Of a stretch of 64,000 nucleotides of DNA, positions 19,002 to 27,380 are shown piece by piece. Made by a program: the position numbers and the translations under genes. Within the stretch, counting starts at the first letter, position 1, and every line of letters begins with the position of its first letter. The notes under the pieces are model-generated. The model was not told the origin of the DNA and did no database searches. It saw only the letters and a program-made list of their open reading frames with translations. The stretch lies in the NCBI RefSeq assembly GCF_014196455.1, contig NZ_JACIDS010000005.1, positions 310,001 through 374,000 on the forward strand, given 5' to 3'. The DNA comes from Kaistia hirudinis. GTDB taxonomy: Bacteria; Pseudomonadota; Alphaproteobacteria; Rhizobiales; Kaistiaceae.

Positions 19002-19697
19002 ATGGCAGACGATCAAGACATGGATCAGCAGAGCGATGAATATCTGACCAAAGGAAAGTCCCGGCCGGCCAATCATCGCGATCCGGAAGGAACGTCCCGG
19101 TCCATCCTCAATGCTGCGACTCGCGAATTCGCCGAACACGGCCTCTCCGGCGCCCGCATCGATCGCATCGCCGCGCTGGCCGGCATCAACAAGCGGATGC
19201 TGTATCACTATTACGGCGACAAGAACGCCCTCTACCTCGCCGTTCTCGAAGCCGCCTATGCCCGTATCCGCGCCGCGGAAGCGGAACTCGCACTCGACGC
19301 GCTGGAGCCGGAGGCGAGCCTGCTGCGCCTCGCCCGGTTCACCTTCGATTATTACCTGGCCAACCCCGAGTTTCTCAGCCTGCTCGCCACCGAGAATCTG
19401 CACCGCGCGGAGCATATCTCGGCCTCCGAAAGGCTGCGCAGCATGCACGCGCTCTTCCTCGGCGATCTCGGGCGCGTTCTGGAACGCGGCGCCGAGACGG
19501 GCGTCTTCCGCCCCGGGCTCGACGCGCTCGACATCTATATGACGATCGCGGCGCTTGGCGCCTTCTATCTCTCCAACCGCTTCACCCTCTCCGCGATCTT
19601 CGGCCGCGCTTTGTCGGATCCGGAACGCGTCGCCGCCTGGCGCGATCACATCGGCGATGTCGTGCTCGCCTATGCCCGGGCGGAAGGCCGCGCCTGA
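19002..19697 (+). CDS. TetR-family transcriptional regulator
   Basis: A 231-residue repressor-type protein. The helix-turn-helix lies at residues about 30-75 (RSILNAATREFAEHGLSG, then INKRMLYHYYGDKNALY), and the C-terminal all-helical domain should bind a small ligand. A perfect 20-bp palindrome just downstream (19714-19759), ahead of the DUF993 gene, is a strong candidate operator. It shares a strand with that gene 95 bases downstream and is divergent from the glycosyltransferase gene. The inducer cannot be guessed. Confidence 0.88.
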   Translation: MADDQDMDQQSDEYLTKGKSRPANHRDPEGTSRSILNAATREFAEHGLSGARIDRIAALAGINKRMLYHYYGDKNALYLAVLEAAYARIRAAEAELALDALEPEASLLRLARFTFDYYLANPEFLSLLATENLHRAEHISASERLRSMHALFLGDLGRVLERGAETGVFRPGLDALDIYMTIAALGAFYLSNRFTLSAIFGRALSDPERVAAWRDHIGDVVLAYARAEGRA

Positions 19698-19713
19698 CGC
19701 CATTGCTTGACGC

Positions 19714-19759
19714 GCGCATCGCCATCTTGTAACCAATCAGTTACAAGATGGCGATGCGC
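19714..19759. promoter_or_regulatory. Perfect 20-bp palindrome, candidate TetR operator
   Basis: The arms 19714-19733 and 19740-19759 are exact reverse complements around a 6-base centre (CAATCA); the core reads TTGTAAC-N6-GTTACAA. It sits between the TetR stop codon and the DUF993 gene, with the DUF993 start only 34 bases further. No T-run follows, which argues against an intrinsic terminator. Confidence 0.65.
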
Positions 19760-19792
19760 CAGGCCGGCGATCGTCGCGCCGCGGAGAAAATC

Positions 19793-20953
19793 ATGGCCAC
19801 GATCGTCCTGCCCGTTATCGGAGGCACCGCCCCCTACACGCCGACCGGCGTCCCGCTGCCGCGTACGGCGACCGCGCCGGCGTTCAACCGCGTCGCCTAT
19901 GCCGCGGCGCATGTCGTGGTCGATCCCTTCGCGGACAATGATCCCTCGCTCGACGTCGCCTTCGACTGGGAGCGTACCCTCGCCTTTCGTCATCATCTCT
20001 GGGATCTCGGTTTCGGCGTCGCCGAGGCGATGGATACGGCGCAGCGCGGCATGGGCCTCTCCTGGGAGAACGCGCTCGAGCTTTCCAAGCGCGCCATCGC
20101 CGAGGCGCGGACCCGGCCCGGCGCCGTCATCGCGTGCGGCGCTGGCACCGACCAGTTGGAGCCCTCGCCCGACGTCACGATCGACGATGTCATCGCCGCC
20201 TATGAGACGCAGGTCGAGGCGATCGAGGCCGCGGGTGGACGCATCATCCTGATGGCGAGCCGGGCGCTCGCCCGCGCGGCGCGCTCGCCCGACGATTATC
20301 TCCGCGTCTACGGGCGCATCCTCGAAGGCGTGCGCGAGCCGGTCGTGCTGCACTGGCTCGGCGAGATGTTCGACCCGGCGCTCGCCGGCTATTGGGGCAC
20401 GGACGACCATTACGCGGCGATGGACACCGTGCTGGAACTGATCCGCCGGCACGCCGCCAAGGTCGACGGCATCAAGATCTCGCTCCTGTCCGCGGACAAG
20501 GAGATCGCGCTGCGCCGTCGCCTGCCGGATGGCGTGAAGATGTATACGGGTGATGATTTCAACTATGCGGAACTGATCGCCGGCGACGCCGAGGGCCATT
20601 CCCACGCGCTGCTCGGCATTTTCGACGCGATCGCGCCGGTGGCCTCGCAGGCGCTCGCCCATCTTGCGTCCGGTGAGACGGAGACATTCCGCGCGCTGCT
20701 CGATCCGACCGTTCCCCTGTCGCGGCACATCTTCAAGGCGCCGACCCGCTTTTATAAGACCGGCGTCGTCTTCCTCGCCTGGCTCAATGGCCACCAGGAT
20801 CACTTCCTGATGGCGGGCGGCCAGCAGAGCGCGCGCTCGATCCAACATTTCGCGGAGCTCTTCCGCCTCGCCGACCAGGCGCGCTGCCTCGCCGACCCAG
20901 ACCGCGCAATCGAACGCATGCGCCGCCTGCTGGCGGTCGCGGGGATCGTTTAG
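19793..20953 (+). CDS. DUF993 family protein (predicted TIM barrel)
   Basis: A 386-residue protein matching the DUF993 family, annotated in some genomes as related to dihydrodipicolinate synthase/N-acetylneuraminate lyase barrels. Visible landmarks are VVDPFADNDPSLDVAFDWE near the N terminus (given in part), CGAGTDQL, LHWLGEMFDP, DGIKISLL with a likely Schiff-base Lys, and FLAWLNGHQDHF near the C terminus. The reaction is unknown. The ATG at 19793 has GCGGAG eight bases upstream; an earlier frame from 19748 reads from inside the palindrome. Likely controlled by the TetR protein encoded just before it. Confidence 0.82.
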   Translation: MATIVLPVIGGTAPYTPTGVPLPRTATAPAFNRVAYAAAHVVVDPFADNDPSLDVAFDWERTLAFRHHLWDLGFGVAEAMDTAQRGMGLSWENALELSKRAIAEARTRPGAVIACGAGTDQLEPSPDVTIDDVIAAYETQVEAIEAAGGRIILMASRALARAARSPDDYLRVYGRILEGVREPVVLHWLGEMFDPALAGYWGTDDHYAAMDTVLELIRRHAAKVDGIKISLLSADKEIALRRRLPDGVKMYTGDDFNYAELIAGDAEGHSHALLGIFDAIAPVASQALAHLASGETETFRALLDPTVPLSRHIFKAPTRFYKTGVVFLAWLNGHQDHFLMAGGQQSARSIQHFAELFRLADQARCLADPDRAIERMRRLLAVAGIV

Positions 20954-20997
20954 GCCAGGTGGAGGTCGGTGCTCCGCCCCGCGCCCCACGCTGCGGC

Positions 20998-21121
20998 GTC
21001 ACCCCGACGAAAGTCGGGGCCCATACAGCCTGAGGCGCTGATGGTTCGAAGACGTTGTGCCGTTCGGCGCTCGGACACTGCCCGTCACGGCTGAATGGAT
21101 CCCGGCGTCCGCCGGGATGAC
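20998..21121. repeat. Dispersed palindromic repeat
   Basis: Two imperfect inverted arms (20998-21033, GTCACCCCGACGAAAGTCGG...; 21089-21121, ...CCCGGCGTCCGCCGGGATGAC) resemble the inner repeat at 11894-11984. They lie between the convergent DUF993 and binding-protein genes, where such elements often act as or near transcription ends. Confidence 0.6.
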
Positions 21122-21167
21122 GGCGGAGAATGGTCTGGCGCCGGCCCTTCCGGACCCTGCCCCCGCC

Positions 21168-22049
21168 CTACCGCGCCCAGATGTTCATCTGCAGCAGATA
21201 GTCGCGCGTCGAGCGGTCGAGCGGATAGGGCATGACGCCGTCGCGGCCGAACCATTTGTCGTGGATGGCCATATAGGGTCCGTCATAATCGTCGAGGCCG
21301 GCCATGAGATCGACGATCGTCTTGTCGACGAGGTCGCGCCAGGCGCTGTCGTTCTGCGGCAGGATGCAAGCCATCGCCTCGTTGCCATAGGGGCGCGAGC
21401 GCGGCAGCAGCACGACCGAGCGGTTCGGCTCCAGCTTGCGCGACAGGCCGAGCAGGATGACGCCGATATTGGCGACGCCCTGCACCTCGCCCTTGCCGAG
21501 CGCGGCGAAGGCCGCGTCCATGTCGGGAAAGCTTTTCGTCTTGATGCCGGGCAGCGCGTCTTCGAGGATGCTCTGCGTCGTCGTGCCCTCGGCAACGCCG
21601 ATTAGCATGTCCTTGGGGTCGGGATGGGTGCGCAGCGTCTCGCGAAAGGCGAGGATGCGCGTGCCGTCGCGGAAGAAGGGGATCGAGAAGTCGACGGTCT
21701 TCTCCCGCGCCCAGGTCGGCGTGGTGATCTCGCAGACGACGTCGAGTTCGCCGGAGGCGATGCGCTCCAGCCGGTCCTTGGTGGTCACCGTCTGCAGCTT
21801 GAGCTCGACCGGCCGGCCGAGCCGCGCGGCCGTGGCGGCCCTGACCTGCTCGAGCAGATCGACCGAAAAGCCGGCCGGCGTCCCGTCAGGGCCGGTGAAG
21901 GCGAAGGGAACGGCGTCAGCGCGCGTGCCGGCCGTGAGCACGCCGCTCTCCGCGACGCGGTCGAGCACGCCGGCCCCGGCTGCGCCCGGCAGAAGCAGCG
22001 CCGCAACGACCATCGACGCCCGGACGAGCCGACCCACCGTGATGACCAT
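21168..22049 (-). CDS. Periplasmic amino-acid-type substrate-binding protein
   Basis: A 293-residue SBP_bac_3 protein. Residues 1-26 form a signal peptide (basic start, hydrophobic core ending GAAGA). The mature part has the family pattern: FAFTGPDGTPAGFSVDL, DRLERIASGELDVVCEITT and VDFSIPFF. It should bind a polar amino acid or similar ligand in the periplasm. The ATG at 22049 has GGAGG five bases upstream. It is divergent from the binding-protein/permease fusion gene, from which it is separated by a 127-base promoter region; no ABC ATPase gene is nearby. Confidence 0.87.
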   Translation of the reverse strand: MVITVGRLVRASMVVAALLLPGAAGAGVLDRVAESGVLTAGTRADAVPFAFTGPDGTPAGFSVDLLEQVRAATAARLGRPVELKLQTVTTKDRLERIASGELDVVCEITTPTWAREKTVDFSIPFFRDGTRILAFRETLRTHPDPKDMLIGVAEGTTTQSILEDALPGIKTKSFPDMDAAFAALGKGEVQGVANIGVILLGLSRKLEPNRSVVLLPRSRPYGNEAMACILPQNDSAWRDLVDKTIVDLMAGLDDYDGPYMAIHDKWFGRDGVMPYPLDRSTRDYLLQMNIWAR

Positions 22050-22176
22050 GTGACCTCCGCGCGAAACGATCCGTCCTGTTGCCGTTTCGGCAGGACTCGG
22101 GCGATACAATGGTGCGATCCGCCGCCCGCTGTCCACGGCCAATCACTCGGCCGGGCGCCCGTCCGAGGTTCCGTCC

Positions 22177-23769
22177 TTGCCGCCCTCTGTCATCGCCGCG
22201 CACCGGCCGAAGGCCGAACGGCTCGCCGCGCTGCTCTGCGCGATGGCGGCGCTCTATTTCGCGCTGACGGCCTTCGCGCAGGCCGACCGGCTCGACGAGA
22301 TCCGCGCGCGCGGCGAGTTGATCGCCGGTGTCAAGACGGACTACGAGCCCTTCGGCTTCCGCGATGCCAGCGGCGAGATCGTCGGCTTCGATGTCGATGT
22401 CGCGGGGGGCCTGGCCGAGGCGCTCGGCGTGCGCCTGCGGCTCGTGCCCGTGACCAGCGCCAACCGATTGCAGAAGCTCGCGGCCGGCGATGTCGACGTG
22501 CTGGTCGCGACGCTCGGCGACACGCTCGACCGCCGCCGCCTCGTGCGCATGGTGGAGCCCGGCTATTATGGCGGCGGCGCCTCGATCCTCGTGCCCGAGG
22601 CGAGCCCGATCCAGGGCTGGCAGGATGTGCGCGGCCGAACGCTCTGCGGCGTGCAGGGCGCGCTGTGGAACCGCCTCGCGGCTTCCCGGCTCCTCGCCGA
22701 GGTGCACGCCTTCGGCAATCTGCGCGACGCCGCGCTCGGCCTGCATGAGGGCAGCTGCGAGGGCTTGCTCTATGACGAGACGGCGCTGAAACACGCGGCG
22801 CTCAATCCGGAATGGAACGGCTATCGCCTGTTGCCGCCGGATTTCGTCTCTCCCTGGGCGATCGCCGTCGCATCGGACGGGCGGCTCGCGGCCTTCGCCG
22901 AGGACCAGGTCGCGGCCTGGCTGCGCGACGGCCGCCTCACGTCGCTCGAAGCCAAGTGGAAACTGCCGCCGTCGGAATATCTGCGCGAGGCGAGCGCGCG
23001 CTGGTCGGCGCGTGACGCGCAGGGCCAGTACGTCTGCGCGCGGCAGGCCGATGGCGCCTGGCCAACGCAGTGCCGCGAGCTGAAGCTGATCGAATCGCGC
23101 CAGCTCGTCGGTCTCGCGGGCCTGGCGCTGTCGCTGCGCGACAGCCTTGGCCTCGATCTGACGCCGTTCTACGATCCGCTCGACCGTGCTTCCCTCGTCA
23201 ACGGCCTGCTGACCACCATAGCGCTGGCGCTTTCGGTGCTCGTCGGCAGCCTCGTCGTCGGCATTGCCGGTGCCGCCGCGCTCCGGGCCGGCATCCCGAT
23301 CCTGACGCCGCTGGTGCGCCTCGTCGTGACGCTCGCCCGCATGACGCCGCCGCTGCTGCAGCTCTATCTCGTCTTCTTCGGCCTCGGCGCGCTCATCGCG
23401 GCGCACGGCATCTCGCTCGGCGCCTTCTGGACCTCTGTCGCCGTGCTCTCGCTCTATGCCGGCGCCGCCAATGCGGCGGCGATCGCGGAGGCGGCGGCGA
23501 CGCTCGCGCCCGGCCTGCCGCACCGGACCCGCCGCATCGCCGCCCTCGCCCACCCGGCCGTCATGGGCAGCTGCATCAATGTCGTGAAGGCGACGGCGAT
23601 GGCGAGTGCGATCGCCGTGCCGGAACTCGTGCATGTCAGCACGGCCATCGCCGCCGACTACGGCAATGTCGCGGTGATGATGAACCTGATGCTCGCCTGC
23701 TATGTCCTGATCGTCCTGGCCGTGGCGCATGCCTTCACGCTGTTCGAGCGACGGGTTCTGCGCCGATGA
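22177..23769 (+). CDS. Substrate-binding domain fused to an ABC permease domain
   Basis: A 530-residue fusion. A signal anchor (residues about 15-36) precedes a second SBP_bac_3 domain (40-265; GVKTDYEPFGFRDASGEIVGF-like start, LQKLAAGDVDVLVATLGD). After a linker with two Cys residues (270-320) comes a membrane domain (about 340-525) of the HisM/GlnP amino-acid permease type, with an EAA-like loop around HPAVMGSCINVVKATAMAS. Binding-domain/permease fusions are known for GlnP-like importers. TTG at 22177 is the likely start, with GAGG eight bases upstream. It overlaps the next gene by 4 bases (ATGA). Confidence 0.85.
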   Translation: MPPSVIAAHRPKAERLAALLCAMAALYFALTAFAQADRLDEIRARGELIAGVKTDYEPFGFRDASGEIVGFDVDVAGGLAEALGVRLRLVPVTSANRLQKLAAGDVDVLVATLGDTLDRRRLVRMVEPGYYGGGASILVPEASPIQGWQDVRGRTLCGVQGALWNRLAASRLLAEVHAFGNLRDAALGLHEGSCEGLLYDETALKHAALNPEWNGYRLLPPDFVSPWAIAVASDGRLAAFAEDQVAAWLRDGRLTSLEAKWKLPPSEYLREASARWSARDAQGQYVCARQADGAWPTQCRELKLIESRQLVGLAGLALSLRDSLGLDLTPFYDPLDRASLVNGLLTTIALALSVLVGSLVVGIAGAAALRAGIPILTPLVRLVVTLARMTPPLLQLYLVFFGLGALIAAHGISLGAFWTSVAVLSLYAGAANAAAIAEAAATLAPGLPHRTRRIAALAHPAVMGSCINVVKATAMASAIAVPELVHVSTAIAADYGNVAVMMNLMLACYVLIVLAVAHAFTLFERRVLRR

Positions 23770-24914
23770 CCCGCGACACCTTCGCCGCCCTCCTCGCCTG
23801 GACGCCCTTCCTCGCCGGCGGCTTCCTGTGGAACATCGTGATCTCGCTTGCGACGATGGCGATCGGAACGCCCGCCGGCTACCTGCTCGCCCGTGGCAGG
23901 CTGAACGGATCGCGGGTCGCGGGTTTCCTCACCGCGGCCGCCCGCGTGCCGCCGACCTTCGTGCTGATCTATTATCTCGCCTATCTGCTGCCGCCCGAGA
24001 TCGTGCTCGGGCCGCTCGCCCTGCCCCTCCCCGGCTGGGTCAAGGCCTCGCTGGCGCTCGCCGTCGCGGTCACGGGCTTCGTCTCCGACAATGCGCTGCA
24101 GGCGCTGAGACATCTGAAGCGCGGCGAGCGGGTCGAGGCGCTCTATTTCGTGCCGGCGTGGACGACCTATTTCCTCATCATCGTGATGGCTTCGTCGACC
24201 GCCTCGGTGATCGGCGTGCCGGAGATCGTTCAGCGGGCGAACACCGTCATCGCAGCGATCGGCGACAGCGGCGCGATCCTCGCCGTCTACCTCTACGTCA
24301 TGGCCTTCTTCCTCGTCTTCTGCTGGCCATTGGCGCGCTTGCTCGGCTATGCGAGAGTCCGTCTCGGCCGGCGGGCGGGCAGCGAGGTGGGCGTGCGCGT
24401 ATCGCCGGAGAGCCCGGCCGGGACCGAGGCCGTCCTGGCGACATCGTCGCGCGGAGATGCTGGCGTGGATCCTGACGCGACCCCTGACGACAGCTTCGAG
24501 CTACCCGTGGCACCGGCCTCGGTCGCCGCGATCCAGAGCCGCGTCGAGACGGTCTGCGGCGAGCGGCTCGATCCGGCCGCGCTGTTCCGCCTGTCGCTCG
24601 CCGTCGAGGAACTGGTGACGAACGTCGTCAAATATGGCCATGCCGGCGGCGAACCGATCCGCGTCGCGGTGCGCCATGACGACAGCCGCGTCACCGTCGA
24701 CCTCGCCTATGGCGGTCCGCAATTCGATCCGTTCCGCGATGCGCCGAAGCCCGATCTCACGGCCGATATCGACGAGCGCCATATTGGCGGGCTCGGCATC
24801 CACCTCGTCGCCAACATGATCGACGAGGCCGTGTATCACCACAGTGGCGGGACCAACGCGATCCGCCTCGTCATGTTGCGACCGGGTGCCCACGCCGGAG
24901 CGACAGCCTCGTGA
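23766..24914 (+). CDS. ABC permease domain fused to an RsbW-like HATPase domain
   Basis: A 382-residue fusion. Residues 1-200 are an amino-acid-type ABC permease with about five helices (VPPTFVLIYYLAYLL; loop around LKRGERVEALYFVPAW). After a flexible, acidic linker (205-245) comes a serine-kinase-type HATPase domain (250-375) of the anti-sigma regulatory family: N box LAVEELVTNVVKYG (Glu281, Asn286), G1 box VDLAYGGP (Asp312), and G2 box HIGGLGIHLV (340-349). It is followed with a 4-base overlap by an RsbU-like phosphatase gene, so the HATPase most likely phosphorylates a STAS protein such as the one at 26849. Permease-kinase fusions of this sort are unusual. Confidence 0.85.
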   Translation: MTRDTFAALLAWTPFLAGGFLWNIVISLATMAIGTPAGYLLARGRLNGSRVAGFLTAAARVPPTFVLIYYLAYLLPPEIVLGPLALPLPGWVKASLALAVAVTGFVSDNALQALRHLKRGERVEALYFVPAWTTYFLIIVMASSTASVIGVPEIVQRANTVIAAIGDSGAILAVYLYVMAFFLVFCWPLARLLGYARVRLGRRAGSEVGVRVSPESPAGTEAVLATSSRGDAGVDPDATPDDSFELPVAPASVAAIQSRVETVCGERLDPAALFRLSLAVEELVTNVVKYGHAGGEPIRVAVRHDDSRVTVDLAYGGPQFDPFRDAPKPDLTADIDERHIGGLGIHLVANMIDEAVYHHSGGTNAIRLVMLRPGAHAGATAS

Positions 24915-26830
24915 CGCTCTCCCGCCGCCTCGTCCTGACCACCGCCATCGCCATCGCGCTCGCGATCCTGGTGACGAGCATCGTCTTCGGCCTGCTCGGC
25001 CGCCGCGCGCTCGTTGAGCAGGCGGAGGGACAGGCCGCCGTGGTGGCGCGGATCATCGCGGAGAGCGCGCGCCTCACCGAAGTGTCGCTGGAAGAGACCG
25101 AGGCCGTGGTCGGCGATATCCTGACCTCGCTCGCCCTGACGGCCGATCACATCGAGGGCCGTACGGCGGCGGATCTCAGCGACCGCCTGGCCGAGATCGT
25201 GGCGCGCGGCGGGCTCGATTCGATCTGGCTGATCGACGACCAGCTCAACGTGGTCGCAAGCTCCATCGGCGGCTACAGCGCGGTGCTGCGCGGCGAGGAG
25301 GTGCCGGTCCATCTCTCCCGTCAGGCGCTGCTCGATCTTGCCAGCGGCGAGCGCTACAGCGCCGATTTCGGCCCCTCCACCGACGGCGTGCACTATGTCG
25401 GCGTCCGCGCGCCGGGCAATCGCGCGATCATCGTCGGGCAGCCGGTCGCCGCGCTCGACGCGGTCCGCGAGGCGAACAGCGTCCCCGTGCTGATGCGCGA
25501 ATTGCTCGACCGCGACAACATCATCTCGATCCGCGTCGTCGACGATACGCAGAAGCTGCTCGCCTCGGCCGGGCCGCAGGCCGAGCCCGCCTCCTATGCC
25601 GATCTCATCAGCGGCGCGATCGCGACCAATGCGCCGAGTTCCGCCATCCGGCTCGGGCATTTCTGGGTCGCGGCGCCGATCCATGACATTGCGGGGATCG
25701 TGATCGGCGCGGCGGTGATCGAGATGTCGAACCACCGCCTCAACCATCTGCTGTGGAACCTGCTGCTCTACGGGACCGCCGCGTGCCTGATCGTCATCGC
25801 GATCGGCGTCACCATCGCGACCTTCTCGGCGCGCCGGATCGCCCGACCGGTCGAGGCCATGACCCAGGCGGCACAACAGATCGACGCCCGCACCTTCGCG
25901 CCTGAGAGCCTCGACGGCCTCGCGGCGCAGAGCGACGAGCTCGGCACGCTGGCGCGCGTGTTCCGTCACATGGCGATCGAGGTCCAGCGCCGCGAGGAGC
26001 ATCTCGAACAGCTCGTGCGCGCCCGTACGAAGGAACTCGAGCAGAAGAACCAGCTCCTCGAGGAAGCCGCGCGCCGCGTCGAGGCGGAACTGATGGCCGC
26101 CCGTTCGCTGCAGGCCGCCATGCTGCCGCAGACGCTGCCGGCCGATCCCGCCTTCACGGGCACGGCGGCCATGCTTCCGGCGCGCGAGATGGGCGGCGAT
26201 TTCTACGATTTCTTCGCGCTCGACGACCGCCGGCTCGGCATCGTCATCGCCGACGTGTCGGGCAAGGGCGTCTCGGCGGCGTTCTTCATGGCGATCTCGC
26301 GCACGGTGCTGCACGCCCAGGCGCGCGAACAGGCCTCGCCCGGCATCTGCCTCGCGCGCTCCAACGATGCGCTCTGTGCGCAGAACCCGATGGAGCTGTT
26401 CGTCACGGCCTTCTACGGCATTCTCGATGCCGCGACGGGGCAGCTGACCTATGCCAATGGCGGCCACAACCCGCCGCTCGCGGTGCGGCGGAGCGACGGC
26501 GTCGTCGAGGAGGTGCCGCGCACCGGCGGCCTCGCGCTCGGCGTGATGCCGGAGGTCGCCTATACCGAGCGGACGCTGCAATTGCAGCCGGGCGACACGC
26601 TGTTCCTCTATACGGACGGCATTTCGGAGGCGATGGACGGCGGCGGACGCGAGTTCACCGAGGCGCGGCTCAAATCCGTCCTGAGCGGCACCGACATGCA
26701 GTCGGTCGATCTCGTGCTCGCGAGCGTGACGGATGCGGTGAGCGATTTCGTCGGCGATGCGCCGCAATCGGACGACATCACCTGCCTGGTGATCCGCTAT
26801 CTCGGCCAGCCGGAAACCGCGGCCGCCTGA
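24911..26830 (+). CDS. Membrane sensor PP2C-type phosphatase (Cache-HAMP-SpoIIE, RsbU-like)
   Basis: A 639-residue inner-membrane signalling phosphatase. One helix at about 8-28, a periplasmic Cache-like sensor at 35-270, a second helix at about 278-302, a HAMP domain (305-355), a coiled coil (355-400) and a C-terminal PP2C/SpoIIE domain (400-630). The catalytic metal-binding Asp residues are in GGDFYDFF, DVSGKG, YTDGISEA and SDDITCLV. Such phosphatases dephosphorylate STAS-domain antagonists in partner switching. GTG start overlaps the previous stop (GTGA), so it is co-translated with the permease-HATPase protein. Confidence 0.9.
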   Translation: MTLSRRLVLTTAIAIALAILVTSIVFGLLGRRALVEQAEGQAAVVARIIAESARLTEVSLEETEAVVGDILTSLALTADHIEGRTAADLSDRLAEIVARGGLDSIWLIDDQLNVVASSIGGYSAVLRGEEVPVHLSRQALLDLASGERYSADFGPSTDGVHYVGVRAPGNRAIIVGQPVAALDAVREANSVPVLMRELLDRDNIISIRVVDDTQKLLASAGPQAEPASYADLISGAIATNAPSSAIRLGHFWVAAPIHDIAGIVIGAAVIEMSNHRLNHLLWNLLLYGTAACLIVIAIGVTIATFSARRIARPVEAMTQAAQQIDARTFAPESLDGLAAQSDELGTLARVFRHMAIEVQRREEHLEQLVRARTKELEQKNQLLEEAARRVEAELMAARSLQAAMLPQTLPADPAFTGTAAMLPAREMGGDFYDFFALDDRRLGIVIADVSGKGVSAAFFMAISRTVLHAQAREQASPGICLARSNDALCAQNPMELFVTAFYGILDAATGQLTYANGGHNPPLAVRRSDGVVEEVPRTGGLALGVMPEVAYTERTLQLQPGDTLFLYTDGISEAMDGGGREFTEARLKSVLSGTDMQSVDLVLASVTDAVSDFVGDAPQSDDITCLVIRYLGQPETAAA

Positions 26831-26848
26831 GGCGAGAGCCGCTTCGGC

Positions 26849-27184
26849 TCAGCGCAGCTTCGTCAGCGCTTCGGCCCGCTTCGCCACCACGTCGAGAATG
26901 CCGAGGAAGCCGCTGATCTCGAACACGTCACGAATGTTCGGCTGCAGCCCGCACAGCACCAGCGGCCGGCCGGCCTGCTTCATCCGCTTGGCGACCACCA
27001 GCACGACCCGCAGCCCCGCGCTCGAGATATAGTCGAGCCGAACGAGATCCAGCACCACCGGACCGGTCGTCGCCGTCACGCGCTCCAGAAGCGCGCCCTC
27101 GACTTCCGCAGCATTGGCGCTATCGAGCCGACCGAGCAGGTCCACGACGAGAACAGGACCCGTCGTCTCGAAAGTGATGCTCAT
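26849..27184 (-). CDS. STAS-domain anti-sigma-factor antagonist (RsbV/SpoIIAA-like)
   Basis: A 111-residue single STAS domain. The segment VVLDLVRLDYISSAGLRVV matches the phosphorylation loop of SpoIIAA; Ser55 aligns with the phosphorylated Ser58. It should be the shared substrate of the HATPase kinase (23766) and the PP2C phosphatase (24911). It converges on the phosphatase gene with an 18-base gap and is divergent from the NCS2 permease gene. No sigma factor gene is adjacent, so its downstream target is unknown. Confidence 0.9.
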   Translation of the reverse strand: MSITFETTGPVLVVDLLGRLDSANAAEVEGALLERVTATTGPVVLDLVRLDYISSAGLRVVLVVAKRMKQAGRPLVLCGLQPNIRDVFEISGFLGILDVVAKRAEALTKLR

Positions 27185-27380
27185 TCAGTTCGACTCCCGA
27201 AACCATGCCGCCCGCAAAAAGGGTGACTTGCGGCCTGACGCACATAAAAAGCATTTGCAGCACTTTATCCAGCGGGCGATGCTCGCGCACGGCCTATCTG
27301 GCGCTGGGGACGAGAATGCATCGATCGGGGGAAGCCAGCAATCACGGCCGCGGGGTGGCGGCTGCCGGGGCGATTGGCCG

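Noticed and set aside
19714-19759. Intrinsic transcription terminator of the TetR gene
   Set aside because: The stem is long and perfect, but no T-run follows either arm and it lies only 34 bases before the next start; operator is the better reading.
21916-23730. 604-codon minus-strand open frame
   Set aside because: Antisense to the binding-protein/permease fusion; composition is shadow-like and no domain is recognisable.
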